NCBI GenBank assembly: GCA_001430745.1
Contig: KQ482069.1
Span: 477,066-490,254 of the forward strand
Direction of reading: 5' to 3'
DNA from: Auxenochlorella pyrenoidosa
Taxonomy: Eukaryota > Chlorophyta > Trebouxiophyceae > Chlorellales > Chlorellaceae
Length of the DNA stretch: 13,189 bases
Position numbers and translations under genes: made by a program. The stretch's first letter is position 1, and the number at the start of each line of letters is the position of its first letter. The notes beneath the pieces were generated by a model. It did no database searches. It saw only the letters and a program-made list of their open reading frames with translations, and had not been told where the DNA came from. This document shows positions 1 through 8,580 of the stretch, piece after piece.

Positions 1-558
1 GGGGGGTGTGATGTGAACTGACGGCGGGGTGCTGCCCTGCCTGCAAGGGGCTGGCCAGCTGGGGAGGCTGCTGGGCTGCCAGCCTGCAGCCCCTCTGGCT
101 CAGCACCACGCCGCTCAGCACCACTGCACAGTGCGCCATGCCTGCCGCATGCCACTGCTGGGCGCGCAACAGCGGGAGGAACCTTCCGAGCGCTGCTGCA
201 CGCCAGCTGCTACCCCGCGTGCATTGTCTGCTGCTGCCTGCGCCCTAGCTGGGGCCTTGCAGCACACAGCACAGCCGCCAGCTTCTGACTGAGCATCGAC
301 ATGGCTGATGGCAGACGCCAGGGCTGAGCAGTTCCTGATGATCTCTGTTTCGCTGGCACGCCCGCCGCCGCGAGCGCATGCACGGAGCATGCATGCGACA
401 GTGTGCGCGGCCCCACACTTGCAGGCTGCTGATCAATGGGAGCTAAATATGTCCCCGCACGAGGGCCGCAGGGGGATGCCAGGCGTGCACGCGAGCACAG
501 AGCGCAAGAAGGCGGGCAGACGGGGCCAGGGCGGTGGAGGGTTGTGCCCAGCACCCAC
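1..558 (-). other. Intron 2 of SEC61A (partial, runs off left edge)
   Basis: This stretch follows the donor of SEC61A coding exon 2 on the minus strand. I searched the minus-strand frames for the next expected segment of Sec61 alpha (the conserved ELGI...PIVTSG region just after the RGT motif) and found nothing like it. The intron is therefore at least about 550 bp in this window and the next exon lies outside. No other gene is supported here; the reading frames on both strands lack family resemblance. Confidence 0.6.
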
Positions 559-1321
559 CGTGCCGCGGGAGGAAGCCATGATGACGCGCGCCCAGTAGAG
601 CGGGTCGGCGCCGCTGGTGGTCTTCACGCCATAGAGGGGCAGCTGGGAGCAGACCAGGAAGATGGCCAGGCAGACCAGGGTGTACAGCAGCCGGTCCCTG
701 CGAGCGAGCAACAGGGGAGAAGGGATGCAGGCGGCCAGGTGAAGGCGGGCCATTGCCACCTGCTGGCTGCATGAGGCAGGGGCCCCATATGGTGATGCCC
801 TGCCCCTGGTGATGCTTGAGCTTCCGAGTGCACTGCAGCGTGCTCGGGAGCTGCATCTGTTTCGCACGCCGCTGTGGCAGTCGAAAGAGACCGCTGCCGC
901 CCCAGGTGCTGGCGGTCTGCCCCGCCGCCTGACGCCGCGTGTGAGCCGGGCGCCCCCTGGGGCGGCTAAGTGGGCCGGTCTGAGCCTACGAACTGCTGCG
1001 CACGCCCGCAAAGCGGCCGTGATCCTGTGCCTGCCGCTTGCTTTCGCCCGGAGGGCGTTCTGCCTGCACGGCCTGCCCTGCGGTGCTGCCATCGCCACTC
1101 TGCGGCCCCATCGAAGGTGTTGGGCCAGCGGCGTGCGGTGATCGCGCCCCCCGCGCCCCACGCCCCCTTGCAAACAGCCACGCGCTGCCGCACGGTTTCC
1201 CGCCATTCCACCATTGTTTGGCCTGCGTGCCTCACTTGAACTGCACGCGCTTGCCCCCCGACGGCTCCTCCACCTCAGGGATGAACTTTGCCAAAGGCTG
1301 GAAGAGCTGTAGCGCCCGCAT
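559..1321 (-). CDS. SEC61A: Protein transport protein Sec61 subunit alpha, N-terminal part (two exons)
   Basis: Sec61 alpha is the channel-forming subunit of the ER membrane translocon, which threads or inserts nascent proteins. Two minus-strand exons are visible: exon 1 at 1321-1236 and exon 2 at 697-559, separated by a 538 bp intron with a GTGAGG donor and a CGCAG acceptor. The join falls inside a Lys codon (phase 2) and reads across as KRVQFKDRLLYT, matching the family's usual V-P-F-x-x-K-(V/L)-I-Y-T. Exon 1 gives MRALQLFQPLAKFIPEV, the amphipathic N-terminal helix. Exon 2 gives the first membrane helix with the hallmark IFLVCSQLPLYG, followed by SGADPLYWARVIMASSRGT, the conserved plug-side loop (ADP-x-Y-W-x-R-x-x-x-AS-x-RGT). 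Exon 2 probably ends at ACG with a GTGGGT donor. The start at 1321 is the only suitable ATG, but most relatives carry 3-5 more residues, so a small upstream exon is possible. The remainder of the usual ~475-residue protein is off the left edge. Confidence 0.93.
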
Positions 1322-2185
1322 CTTGGCCCAACTGTCGAGAAGACAGAGTGGGACAAGGGAAGGGTGACGGAGCAGCGATCGCGACTGCGAACACTTCACT
1401 TGTGAAACGTGCTGTGCTGCGGCTCGATGGTTCCCTGTTGTGCCTTCTCCTGCACCCATCCTTGGACTGATGCGCCAGATGGCATGCAAATCAAGCACTA
1501 AAGCTCGACGAAGGCTGCTCGCATTGCTTTGGGCTTGCAAACAAGTGTGCCTTGTCGGTGCTTGTGAACCCCCGTGCTGGTGGGGCCCAGGCGATGAACT
1601 GCTGGTGCTCCCTCAAAGGCCCTGTGCGTGCATACCTGGAACAAGCTGCAAGCACGTGGTGGCGCATCTTTGGGGATGGACTTTTGCTAGGGGTAGCAAG
1701 CTGCAGCCAGGAGCGAGCACCTTCCAGGGGACAGGCCAGGCGGAGAGCATGGAGATGAGCAAGGCTTCAGCTGCCTGCCACACAGCTCCCCCCCAATGCA
1801 AATGCAATGGGGAATGACAGGCAAGTGTATACTGCGCAGTAACCAGCTGTGCAGAGGCTCGGAAAATCGACGCATCGCCAGGTCCTGCAGCACGCAGCTG
1901 GGGCGCGTTGCCACTGCTCATGCCAGGGATGCACAGCAGCAACCAGGCGGCCACCCAAGCCCGCCGCCCACTCTCCCAGACTCTCTTCAGCAAACAAATG
2001 AGCTTCACCTGTGCTAGATTGGCTGTCAACTCCGAAACCGGGCCAGCACCGCTTGTTCTCTGTGCGCACCTGTCCTAGATTGCTGCATGCCCCCTGGCCA
2101 CCCCATGCCCTGCATGCGCCAAGCCTGGCCTTCCTGAAACTAAGCGAGACCTGACTGTGATGGCAGGCGAGGACGGCTGGAGCGC
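1322..2185. other. Intergenic: SEC61A upstream region
   Basis: This lies between the SEC61A start and the presumed 3' end of RPL41, both on the minus strand, so it should hold the SEC61A promoter and 5' UTR. I see no convincing coding exon: the minus-strand frame 1767-2345 and the plus-strand frames here lack recognisable motifs and are full of Cys, Ser and Ala typical of GC-rich shadow frames. There is no clear TATA box or RNA gene. Confidence 0.5.
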
Positions 2186-2190
2186 TTACA
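2186..2190 (-). terminator. Candidate TGTAA poly(A) signal of RPL41
   Basis: On the minus strand this reads TGTAA, the green-algal nuclear polyadenylation signal (known from Chlamydomonas and relatives). It sits about 240 nt downstream of the RPL41 stop codon, a reasonable 3' UTR length. The five-base motif can occur by chance, so the assignment rests on position and orientation only. Confidence 0.45.
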
Positions 2191-2431
2191 CGTCCGTGCG
2201 CATCAAAAACTTTCGCGGAAGGCTCGCGGCGGGGCAGTGCATGCGGCGCCGGTGGCCGCTGCTGACACAAGGCCGACAGACAACGAGCCGCCGGCAGGCA
2301 GCCGAGAGCATACTGAAAGCAAGCCTCCGCTGCACGCCGGCGCACCGGGCCACGCTGCTCGCGATGGCGATGGCGATTGCCGCGCTATCCCCGGCTACTT
2401 GCGCCGGGCCCGCCCTGGCGTGGCGGGCCGC

Positions 2432-3043
2432 TTACTTGGCCCGCTGCCGCCGCCGCTTGCGCTTGAGGCTGCAGGGCACACAAGAGGGAAGACGAGACAG
2501 TGAGACGACTGAAAGCGACTGCGTGTGCTAGACAAGACAAGACCTGCTGCAGCTCCTTGCAACTGCTGAACCACCCTGTGCCATCCTGTGCTGCAACTCA
2601 CCGCCGCATCCGCTTCTTGCGCCACTGCACAGCACAGGGGTGGGGCAGATAACAGGGGCCTTGGTAAGTTGCTGGGCACAGATGGGCAAGGATTGGGGTC
2701 TGGCGAAGGTCGCCTTCTGCAGCCCAGCGCCGCGGCCGCCGGTGATGCATGGCATGGCGCCGGAGCGGCCGGCTTGCGTGCTGCAGGCAGCTGCCAGTCG
2801 GCAGGCATGCTGCTGGGCGGGGCTGCTGGGAGCGGGACGGCGCTGGGCGGCTGAGCGACCCCCCGGGGCAGCATGATGGCGTAGGGCAGCCCTGGCGCCC
2901 CAGCAGGGCTCCGTGGAGGCCTGCCGTAGGCTAGCCCTGGCGCTGCCTGGCGCCGCAGACCCCATCGCCGCGCCACAGGCATGACGCCTCGCCCCCCTCC
3001 CCCTGCAGGCTGGAGAGGCCTGAGTTCTCACCTTGGCACGCAT
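2432..3043 (-). CDS. RPL41: 60S ribosomal protein L41 (eL41), three exons, 23 aa
   Basis: eL41 is the tiny, very basic helical peptide at the interface of the ribosomal subunits. Three minus-strand exons are seen: 3043-3032 (MRAK), 2624-2602 (WRKKRMR plus two bases) and 2468-2432 (LKRKRRRQRAK then TAA). The introns of 407 and 133 bp both start GTGAG and end CAG. Total coding length is 72 nt with all phases consistent (0, then 2). The peptide matches the near-invariant eukaryotic eL41 start MRAKWKKKRMRRLKRKRR, except that residue 6 is Arg and the Lys-Met pair normally found before the RQR(S/A)K end is absent, giving 23 rather than 25 residues. The gene is too small and split to appear as an open frame. 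Retained introns argue against a processed pseudogene. It lies in tandem upstream of SEC61A on the same strand and is divergent from the unknown gene at 4525. Confidence 0.9.
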
Positions 3044-4524
3044 TCTGTCTACTCCAGACGAAGTAAACAGAGAGACCGAGGCGGGCGCGCCTGCGGCTTT
3101 TGATGGCGAGGCTGCAGACCTGGCAGGACGCCCATGCAGGCGGTCAAAAGGCTCGTTACGCCATCACACCGAGTTTCAAGCATCCCCGACCCCTGTAGGA
3201 ATGTGTTGGGGCCCGGCGGGCGGCCTCCAGCAGCCTATGCCGCCGCTCCCCACGACGGCATGTTGCCGCCGAACCTGCTCCTGCTTCATCTGGGTAGATC
3301 ATTGGGGGCCCATACGTATGTATGTTTCGTCTATCAAGCATAGAAAGCAGAAAACTGTCATGGCTTGCTTAATTTTGCCATCGACCGCCTGCCAGGCCAG
3401 TCGCCAACTTGCGCACCACTTGAAGTCGAGGTGGCAGCAGCTGGGCGCTGCATCATTTCACAGGCTCCCTTGCAGCTTTCAAAACATTGTCAAAGTTGAG
3501 GACATCACATGCGTCCCAAGAGCTGCCATGCAAACCGGCAGGCAAAGGACCATATGCACTGCCTGCGCCTCCGTCCATCTGCGTGCGCTCTGCAGCGCCG
3601 CACTTCCAACCAGGCAGCCCAAGGCGCCTTTTGTGACAAACAATTTGGTTTCGTCGTGGCCGTCAGCATCTTGTACCACATGAGACAGAGCGCTTGCCAT
3701 CGAGTGAAGTGTGGATTCGAATGAGTTGATGGCAAGCCTGGCGGACTGCCCTGAGGACGCCCAGCACGCTGATCAGCACCTGGCCATGCCTTGTGGGCTG
3801 CCCAGGTCAAGCTGGAGGTCAAGCCGGAACTGTCTGAAACTTGAATTCGACATTGATGCAGGCATCCATGGATCATAGCCTCTCAAGGCACAGAGTCAGT
3901 GTGCTCGGAGCACAACGACGAGGGAGGGCGCTCTACCGTGGGAGGGCGAGGAGGCGGCGGCACGGACACCGGCGACTGCAGGGAGAGACCCTTGCACCCA
4001 CACTGCACATCTCTGCTCCTGCACCAAAGGGTGGGTTGCTGAAGCCTGTGCTCTGCAAGGTCGTCCCACTGCCGTCTGCCTGCAGGGCCGCACTGCCCCT
4101 GTTTGGAGCGCTCAAGTATTCGTGAATATCATCGCAGCCTGGGAATTAGCACTGCAGGCGGCGAAACTGCGGGAAAGGCCCCATCATCTTCTTACCTTCT
4201 TCCCTCCCTCAGACCCGACCTCGCGCATTGCAAGTGCCCAGCTCTCAGCAGCGCTTCTTCCGCTGCCTCGTCCAATCGAGACGCTGTGCGCATGCGATAA
4301 GCCCCGTTCTAGCACGTTGCCTCTCTGTGCTCCGCTCTTCTACATTTTCAGAGGGCGCATTCCTTTCGAACGCTCTATCACAATCGCACATATCCCTCAT
4401 ACGGCGCGCAGCAGCGCCAGGCTTGCGGCAGGGGTAGTGCACCGCGGCGGCGGCGGCGGCGGCAGCATCAGGAGTGTGCAGCTTTGGTGACTGCCTCGCA
4501 GCGACAGCAGCACCAGCAGCAGCC
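3044..4524. other. Divergent intergenic region between RPL41 and the gene at 4525
   Basis: This 1.48 kb region should hold the promoters and 5' UTRs of RPL41 (leftward) and the unknown gene (rightward). No coding exon is supported on either strand. A relatively AT-rich patch at about 3295-3390 includes the perfect 10 bp palindrome CATACGTATG at 3311-3320, about 270 bp upstream of the RPL41 ATG. The nonamer AGGTCAAGC is directly repeated at 3804-3812 and 3816-3824. The region next to the rightward gene carries CGG and CAG triplet runs. No tRNA or other RNA gene was recognised. Confidence 0.5.
4445..4462 (+). repeat. (CGG)6 trinucleotide repeat in the 5' leader
   Basis: There are six perfect CGG units about 60 bp upstream of the ATG at 4525, followed by a CAG-rich stretch (about 4505-4523) that runs up to the start codon. 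The likely location is the 5' UTR of the downstream gene. Triplet runs like this are common in GC-rich algal leaders. Confidence 0.8.
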
Positions 4525-7500
4525 ATGTCGGAGCCGGGCAGCAGCAGCGGCGGCCAGGAGCTGACCCCTGAGGAGCAGGCGCGGGCGCACATTGCTGCGG
4601 AGATTGCAAAGATGACGCCGGAGCAGCGGCAGGCGCTGCGGGCGCAGGCACTGGAGGTGTTCATGAAGCGCCGCCGCGCGCAGACGGCAGACGGCAAGAC
4701 CGTCAGCCTGGCGCGCCTCAAGCGGCGGGTGGACGAGCTGACACGGCGGTTTGAGAGCGGCGCGTACGACGAGTCGGCGCGGTGAGGGGGCTGCAATTGC
4801 GGCGTTTCCGCCGCGCCCTGCGCGCCACCCTGCGCCCCTCGCTGCTTGCCAGTCGTGCCAGATGCGCAGCCGTGCCTGCCTGGAAAAGCTCATCATGGGC
4901 GACTCACCTGCCGCACTGTGCTCCTGCCGCTTGAGTCTGTGTCATGCGTGCATGCAAGCGGCCGTGGCCACCACCCACCCTCCCGCCGGCCCGCAGGTCG
5001 CTGCCGCGGTGGCAGGTGCAGGAGCTGACGCCGGGGCACACCATCCGGCAGGGCGCATACAAGATGCAGCTGCGGGAGCGAGAGGAGGCTGAGCTGGAGC
5101 TGGTGAGCTCCCCGAGAAGTTTTCGTGCTAAACAAAGCAGCACGAGCAGCTCCGCACGCCCCTCCTTCCCTCCTTGCCCGTCTGTCTGCGTGCCTCCCCC
5201 TGCTGCTCTTGTTGCCGCACGCTGCGCCCCCCCGAGAGCTGACCGGCCAGCCCAGCCACCACCCCGTGCTGCCCCGCACCCTGCAGGACCGGTTTGGCTA
5301 CGGTGTGGTGCTCAGCCCACGGCCGGTGGTGGGCACCCTCCTGGGTGGCTCGCCGCTGGGGCACCGGCGAGACTTTGCCTGGGGCATCTGTGAGTGCGCG
5401 CAGCGCAGCAGCCCCGCGTCGGGCACCTGCGAGCCCGGCGGCTGGGGCCTCAGACCCTGCTGGGCAGGCAACGGCCAGCCAGCTGGCCTCGCTGAACCCT
5501 GCCCACCCTGCAGCTGGGAGCGCGGCGCCTCAGAGCCCGGCGTGCCACCCCCCCGCTGCGCCCACGCTGCCCGCACGCCCTCGTGCCCCCACCCTGCCTG
5601 CCACCGCCCCCCCCGCCCCCGCGCCCGCAGACGCGCGCACCGCCGACGCCGAGCGCGTGCTGTCCCGCCGGTGGGCGGGCCAGGACCCCGAGAGTGTGCT
5701 GGAGCAGGAGCGCTTCTACCTGGATGTCATGCGCTACGCCCACCAGGTGGGGCCCGCCGCGCCTGCTGCGCCCGCTGCGCCCAGTGGCACATCCCCGCAT
5801 CCTCGTTTAACAGCCTTGAATCGCCTTGAATCGGGCACCCCAACCGCAAGGTTGGGACCCCGGCTACCGCTGCGCCGTTGTCCTGCCCCCGCTCCTGCGC
5901 GCATTGGGCGGGACAGAATGCCGCAGGGCTCCCACCGCCCCTGCCACGCCCCCCCCCTGCAGATGGAGCTGACGCTCACAGTGCTGACCAGCCGGCCGCT
6001 GCCGCTGGCGGCCACGCGGCAGCATTTTGCAGGTGGGCGCTGCAACAGTCTGCAGCGCATCCTTGCCCTGCACTCCTACCACGCGTGCCCGCCGTCCCGG
6101 CCACCCGGCTGCTGACCAAGCGCGCTTTCAGCGCCGTGCGCTGGCCAAACCCCCTCCCTCTGCGCTCCCTCTGACCCTTCCTTCCGCATCTCATGCTCCC
6201 CTTCCCTTGAGCGCCCTCCCCCTCCCCACTTGTGCCATCCCTTGCAGACAAGCTGGAGAGCAGCATGAAGCAGCTGTCAGGCCAGCCAGAGCTGCAGCAG
6301 GAGGACAAGGCTGCGCTCCAAAACTTCATCTCCCTCTTCGATGGTGGGCCACATGCGCGTGCAGCGCCAGCCTTGCTGGGCCCCGTGCTGCGAGGCCGCA
6401 ACTCCCTGCAACCCTGCCTGCCTGGCCCCTGCCGCGAGCGCCCTGCCCGCCTGGCCAGCGTGCCCAGCGCCTGCCGACCCCCCCTGCCCCTGCCGGCGTG
6501 CCTGCAGACGAGCGCGTGGCCCGGGCGGGCTGGGTGGATGCCAAGAAGGGGCTGGTGAAGGAGGGCACCCACTTCCTGTTCAGCACCACCCCCGAGGGCA
6601 AGCTGGCAGTGGAAGGTGGGTGGGGCCGAGTCGTACAACACGAACAAGAGCTTCCTCATGGCGGGCATGTCCATCCTCGTCATCTTGTTGAGCAAGAGCT
6701 CCGTGTTCAGGGCCGCTGGTGCCCTGTGGCTGCCGCCTCTGTGGCTGCCGCGCCTTGGGCTGCTGCGCTTGCGTCCCCCTTGCCCTTGTGCATGGGACGC
6801 GCTCGCTGCATGGCCAGCCAGGCACCCATGCCCTGCTGAGCGCCACGTCTTGGGGCCTGCTGGCAGGTCAAGGAAGGTGCCCACAAGCCCCACAGGCTGG
6901 TCTCCACGGGCAGGTGCAGCCTCGGCCGGGGGCCTGGGTTGACCCCCTCCCCCCTCGCAGCGCTCGTGCCCTCCCGCACCTCCCCTCCCCCCATCCCTCA
7001 CCCCACCCCCCCACTCACTACCCCACCCCCGCTGCCTGCAGCCATCACGCCCGGCCGGCTCAAGGAGAAGCGCACCTCGTACATCGGCGTGAACCCCAAC
7101 CCCCTGCTGACGGGTGAGAGAGAGGGGGAGGAGGAAGGGCACCCACGCCTCGTCCCCGCCGCCCGTGCCGGCGCTGCCAGGGCTGGCGCGCGCCGTCGGG
7201 GAGCCCCTGCCCTGCTCGATGCCTGCTTTGCTCACAACCAGCTCAGCAGCCAGCCTGCAACCATGCCCACCCCCCCTCACTGCTGCAAATTGCTGTGTGA
7301 TGTGCCCCCCCCCCACCCCCCCCCACCCCCCCCACCCCCCTCTTGCCGCAGGCGCGGTGTTTGGCGTCTTCCTGGGCCCGCAGCCGCTCGACGACATTGG
7401 GCAAGCGGGACGTGGGCCATGGCATGCTGTGGGCGGCGCACGGCTACAGGTGCGCGTGGTTGCAGGCTGGCTGGTGAACTGGTCATGAGCAGAGGAGGCC

Positions 7501-8580
7501 TTGAGCAACCAGTGGCAAGGCCCCATGTTGCCCCTGCGCACTTTGCCTGTATGGCTCCCCGCATGCGGCTCCGCCCCCGGGCACGGCGCCGCCCGCCTGC
7601 CAGGCTTCTGCAGCTTCAGCTGCCCGGGTGTGGGAGCTGCCAGCAGCCCTGGTTCCTAGCTGCCCAGCCTGTGCCCAGCCTGGTTTGCCCTGCTGCCTGC
7701 CGCCGCCCCTGCCCCGCAGGTTCCGCCCCTGGGAGGCCAAGCCCGAGCAGATTGAGCTGGACGTCGGGCCCGACGGCCAGCCCGTGCTGCCGCAGCCGTC
7801 CTGCGAGCAGCTGGCCCTGCCGATCAGGTGCGAGGGAGGCGCCGGCTGCAGCTGCTGCGGCACTGCGAGGGGCGCTTTCTGCGGCTGCTGCGGTGCTGCG
7901 AAGGGACGCCGGCTGCAGCTGCTGCGGCGGCGCTGCCGGGCCGCGCTCGAGGGTGCTGGCTGGCAGGCGCCGATGGGCCTTCCCACCAGGACGTGTGCGC
8001 GTTGAAAGAATTTGCCCGCCTGCAAGCGCTGGAACATGACACACAGCCAAGGTGGCAAGGCCTTAAGGCCTTTGGGGCCCCCCCTTCCATGCACATTAAC
8101 GCGACGAGCCGGGGGGCACACACACACACACCATCCCCCACCCCCCGTCCCCCCCAGCAGGCCCAGCGTGTTCCAGATGCTTGACGAGCAGACCAAGCCG
8201 CTGCGCCGCATGCTGCTGGGAGGCGTCAGGTGCGATAAGGGTGGCCCAGCGGGCAGGGGGGCCGGGGATGCTCGAGGACTGACGCCCCCGGGGTTGACGC
8301 TGTCGCGTCCCTGCACGCCGCTCGTGGGTGCTTTGCATGCTGTGCATGCCATGCTGCGGGCAGAGTGGCCTGCTGAACGCAGAAGCGGCCTGCTGAACGA
8401 AGGAGCTGAAAGCCGTGCCTGGATGCGCAAGCCCTCTGTTGGGAACTGATGAGCGGCCCCTGCACCACCTTCAGAAGCTTCACCTTTCAGAAGCTTCACG
8501 CGCCGTGACTGCCCCTTGTCTGCAGGCGCGCGCAGCGGCAGGCGGTGCGGAGCGCTGCGGCGGATGCAGCTGCAGCCTAG
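4525..8580 (+). CDS. Conserved-looking protein of unknown function, 12 exons, ~418 aa
   Basis: I do not recognise the family. The model is built from splice sites with matching phases: exons 4525-4781, 4997-5102, 5287-5389, 5631-5746, 5963-6032, 6248-6343, 6508-6615, 7042-7113, 7352-7449, 7720-7827, 8161-8229 and 8526-8580 (stop TAG). The ATG at 4525 is the first in frame and follows a CAG-rich leader. Residues 1-85 are charged and helical (ELTPEEQARAHIAAEIAKMT, MKRRRAQTADGK). Then come a basic/acidic segment (KMQLREREEAELEL), RFGYGVVLSPRPVVGTLLGG, WGIYARTADAERVLSRRWAG, ERFYLDVMRYAHQ, MELTLTVLTSRPLPLA, GRLKEKRTSYIGVNPNPLL, a short hydrophobic AVFGVFLGP, RDVGHGMLWAAHGYRFRPW, and an Ala-rich tail. 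There is no evident signal peptide or catalytic motif. Exon 9 needs one base removed near 7399-7401 to join exon 10 in frame; as written, translation stops at 7753-7755. Exon 7 could also extend (see 6616-6718). It may be a green-lineage-specific or organellar protein, but that is inference. Confidence 0.72.
5839..5856 (+). repeat. Perfect 7 bp hairpin with GCAA loop in intron 4
   Basis: CCCAACC, loop GCAA, GGTTGGG. The loop is a GNRA-type tetraloop. It lies inside the intron at 5747-5962 of the unknown gene, just after a tandem GCCTTGAATC duplication (about 5812-5832). No function is assigned. Confidence 0.6.
6616..6718 (+). other. Exon-like segment within intron 7, possible alternative or disrupted exon extension
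   Basis: This immediately follows the exon 7 donor (GTGGGT at 6616) but is read in the +1 frame. From 6628 to 6711 all 28 codons end in G or C, as in true exons here, and they encode ESYNTNKSF followed by a hydrophobic, helix-like LMAGMSILVILLSKSSVF. A weak donor at 6719 (GTGCCC) would leave phase 1, exactly the phase needed to join exon 8 at 7042. Removing one G, for example from the GGGG run at 6622-6625, would fuse it to exon 7 in frame. The clean alternative is that exon 7 simply ends at 6615 and this is intron. The opposite strand shares the same third positions, so the codon bias alone does not fix orientation. Confidence 0.45.
7305..7340 (+). repeat. C-run tract (C10 A C9 A C8 A C6) before an acceptor
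   Basis: Four long cytosine runs separated by single A residues form the pyrimidine tract ahead of the exon 9 acceptor (CAG ending at 7351). The sense strand could form an i-motif and the opposite strand a G-quadruplex. Such tracts are also prone to sequencing and assembly length errors. Confidence 0.85.
7399..7401 (+). other. Apparent +1 frameshift (extra G) in exon 9 of the unknown gene
   Basis: Exon 9 enters in phase 1 from exon 8 and reads AVFGVFLGPQPLDDI with strong coding character. The distal half has coding character only in the +1 frame (KRDVGHGMLWAAHGYR), and only that frame leaves phase 2, matching exon 10 (FRPWEAKPEQIELD). A GG instead of GGG at this point joins the two parts cleanly. 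It may be a sequence error in a G run, a real disabling mutation, or an undetected splice event; no GT/AG pair at the join supports the last. Confidence 0.65.
7840..7927 (+). repeat. 21 bp direct repeat pair in intron 10
   Basis: The same 21-base unit, beginning CGCCGGCTGCAG, occurs at 7840-7860 and 7907-7927, with a related GCTGCTGCGG copy between them. It sits just inside the intron after exon 10 of the unknown gene. The unit is itself rich in CTG/CAG and partly self-complementary. Confidence 0.75.
8117..8130 (+). repeat. (CA)7 microsatellite in intron 10
   Basis: Seven CA units follow a G6 run and precede the C-rich tract of the exon 11 acceptor. Confidence 0.85.
8367..8499 (+). repeat. 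Two short tandem duplications in intron 11
   Basis: GGCCTGCTGAACG occurs at 8367-8379 and 8387-8399 (20 bp period). TTCAGAAGCTTCAC occurs at 8470-8483 and 8486-8499 (16 bp period), each copy containing the palindrome GAAGCTTC. They lie just before the final exon acceptor of the unknown gene (8525) and look like recent slippage duplications. Confidence 0.75.

Noticed and set aside
433..1356. 307-codon minus-strand open frame read as one protein
   Set aside because: Only the part around 559-697 is real (SEC61A exon 2, first membrane helix). The upstream part is intron and a wrong-frame reading of exon 1.
1767..2345. 192-codon minus-strand open frame upstream of SEC61A
   Set aside because: No family motif, no supporting splice structure, and Cys/Ala-rich composition typical of shadow frames in this DNA.
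3709..3726. Sequence resembling a tRNA T-loop (TTCGAATC on the minus strand)
   Set aside because: The flanking bases do not form a T-stem, and no acceptor stem, D-arm or anticodon arm can be drawn around it.
5515..5630. Alternative earlier acceptor for exon 4 (after CTGCAG near 5515) adding a Pro/Ala-rich segment
   Set aside because: It is in frame, but the extra segment is a C-rich run typical of acceptor tracts; the acceptor at 5630 gives a compact WGIYARTADAERV join. Low-level use cannot be excluded.
5976..7541. Long 521-codon open frame on the minus strand
   Set aside because: It lies antisense to exons 6-9 of the plus-strand gene, spans their introns, has low-complexity Gly/Arg/Ala composition and no motif. 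It is a by-product of high third-position GC.
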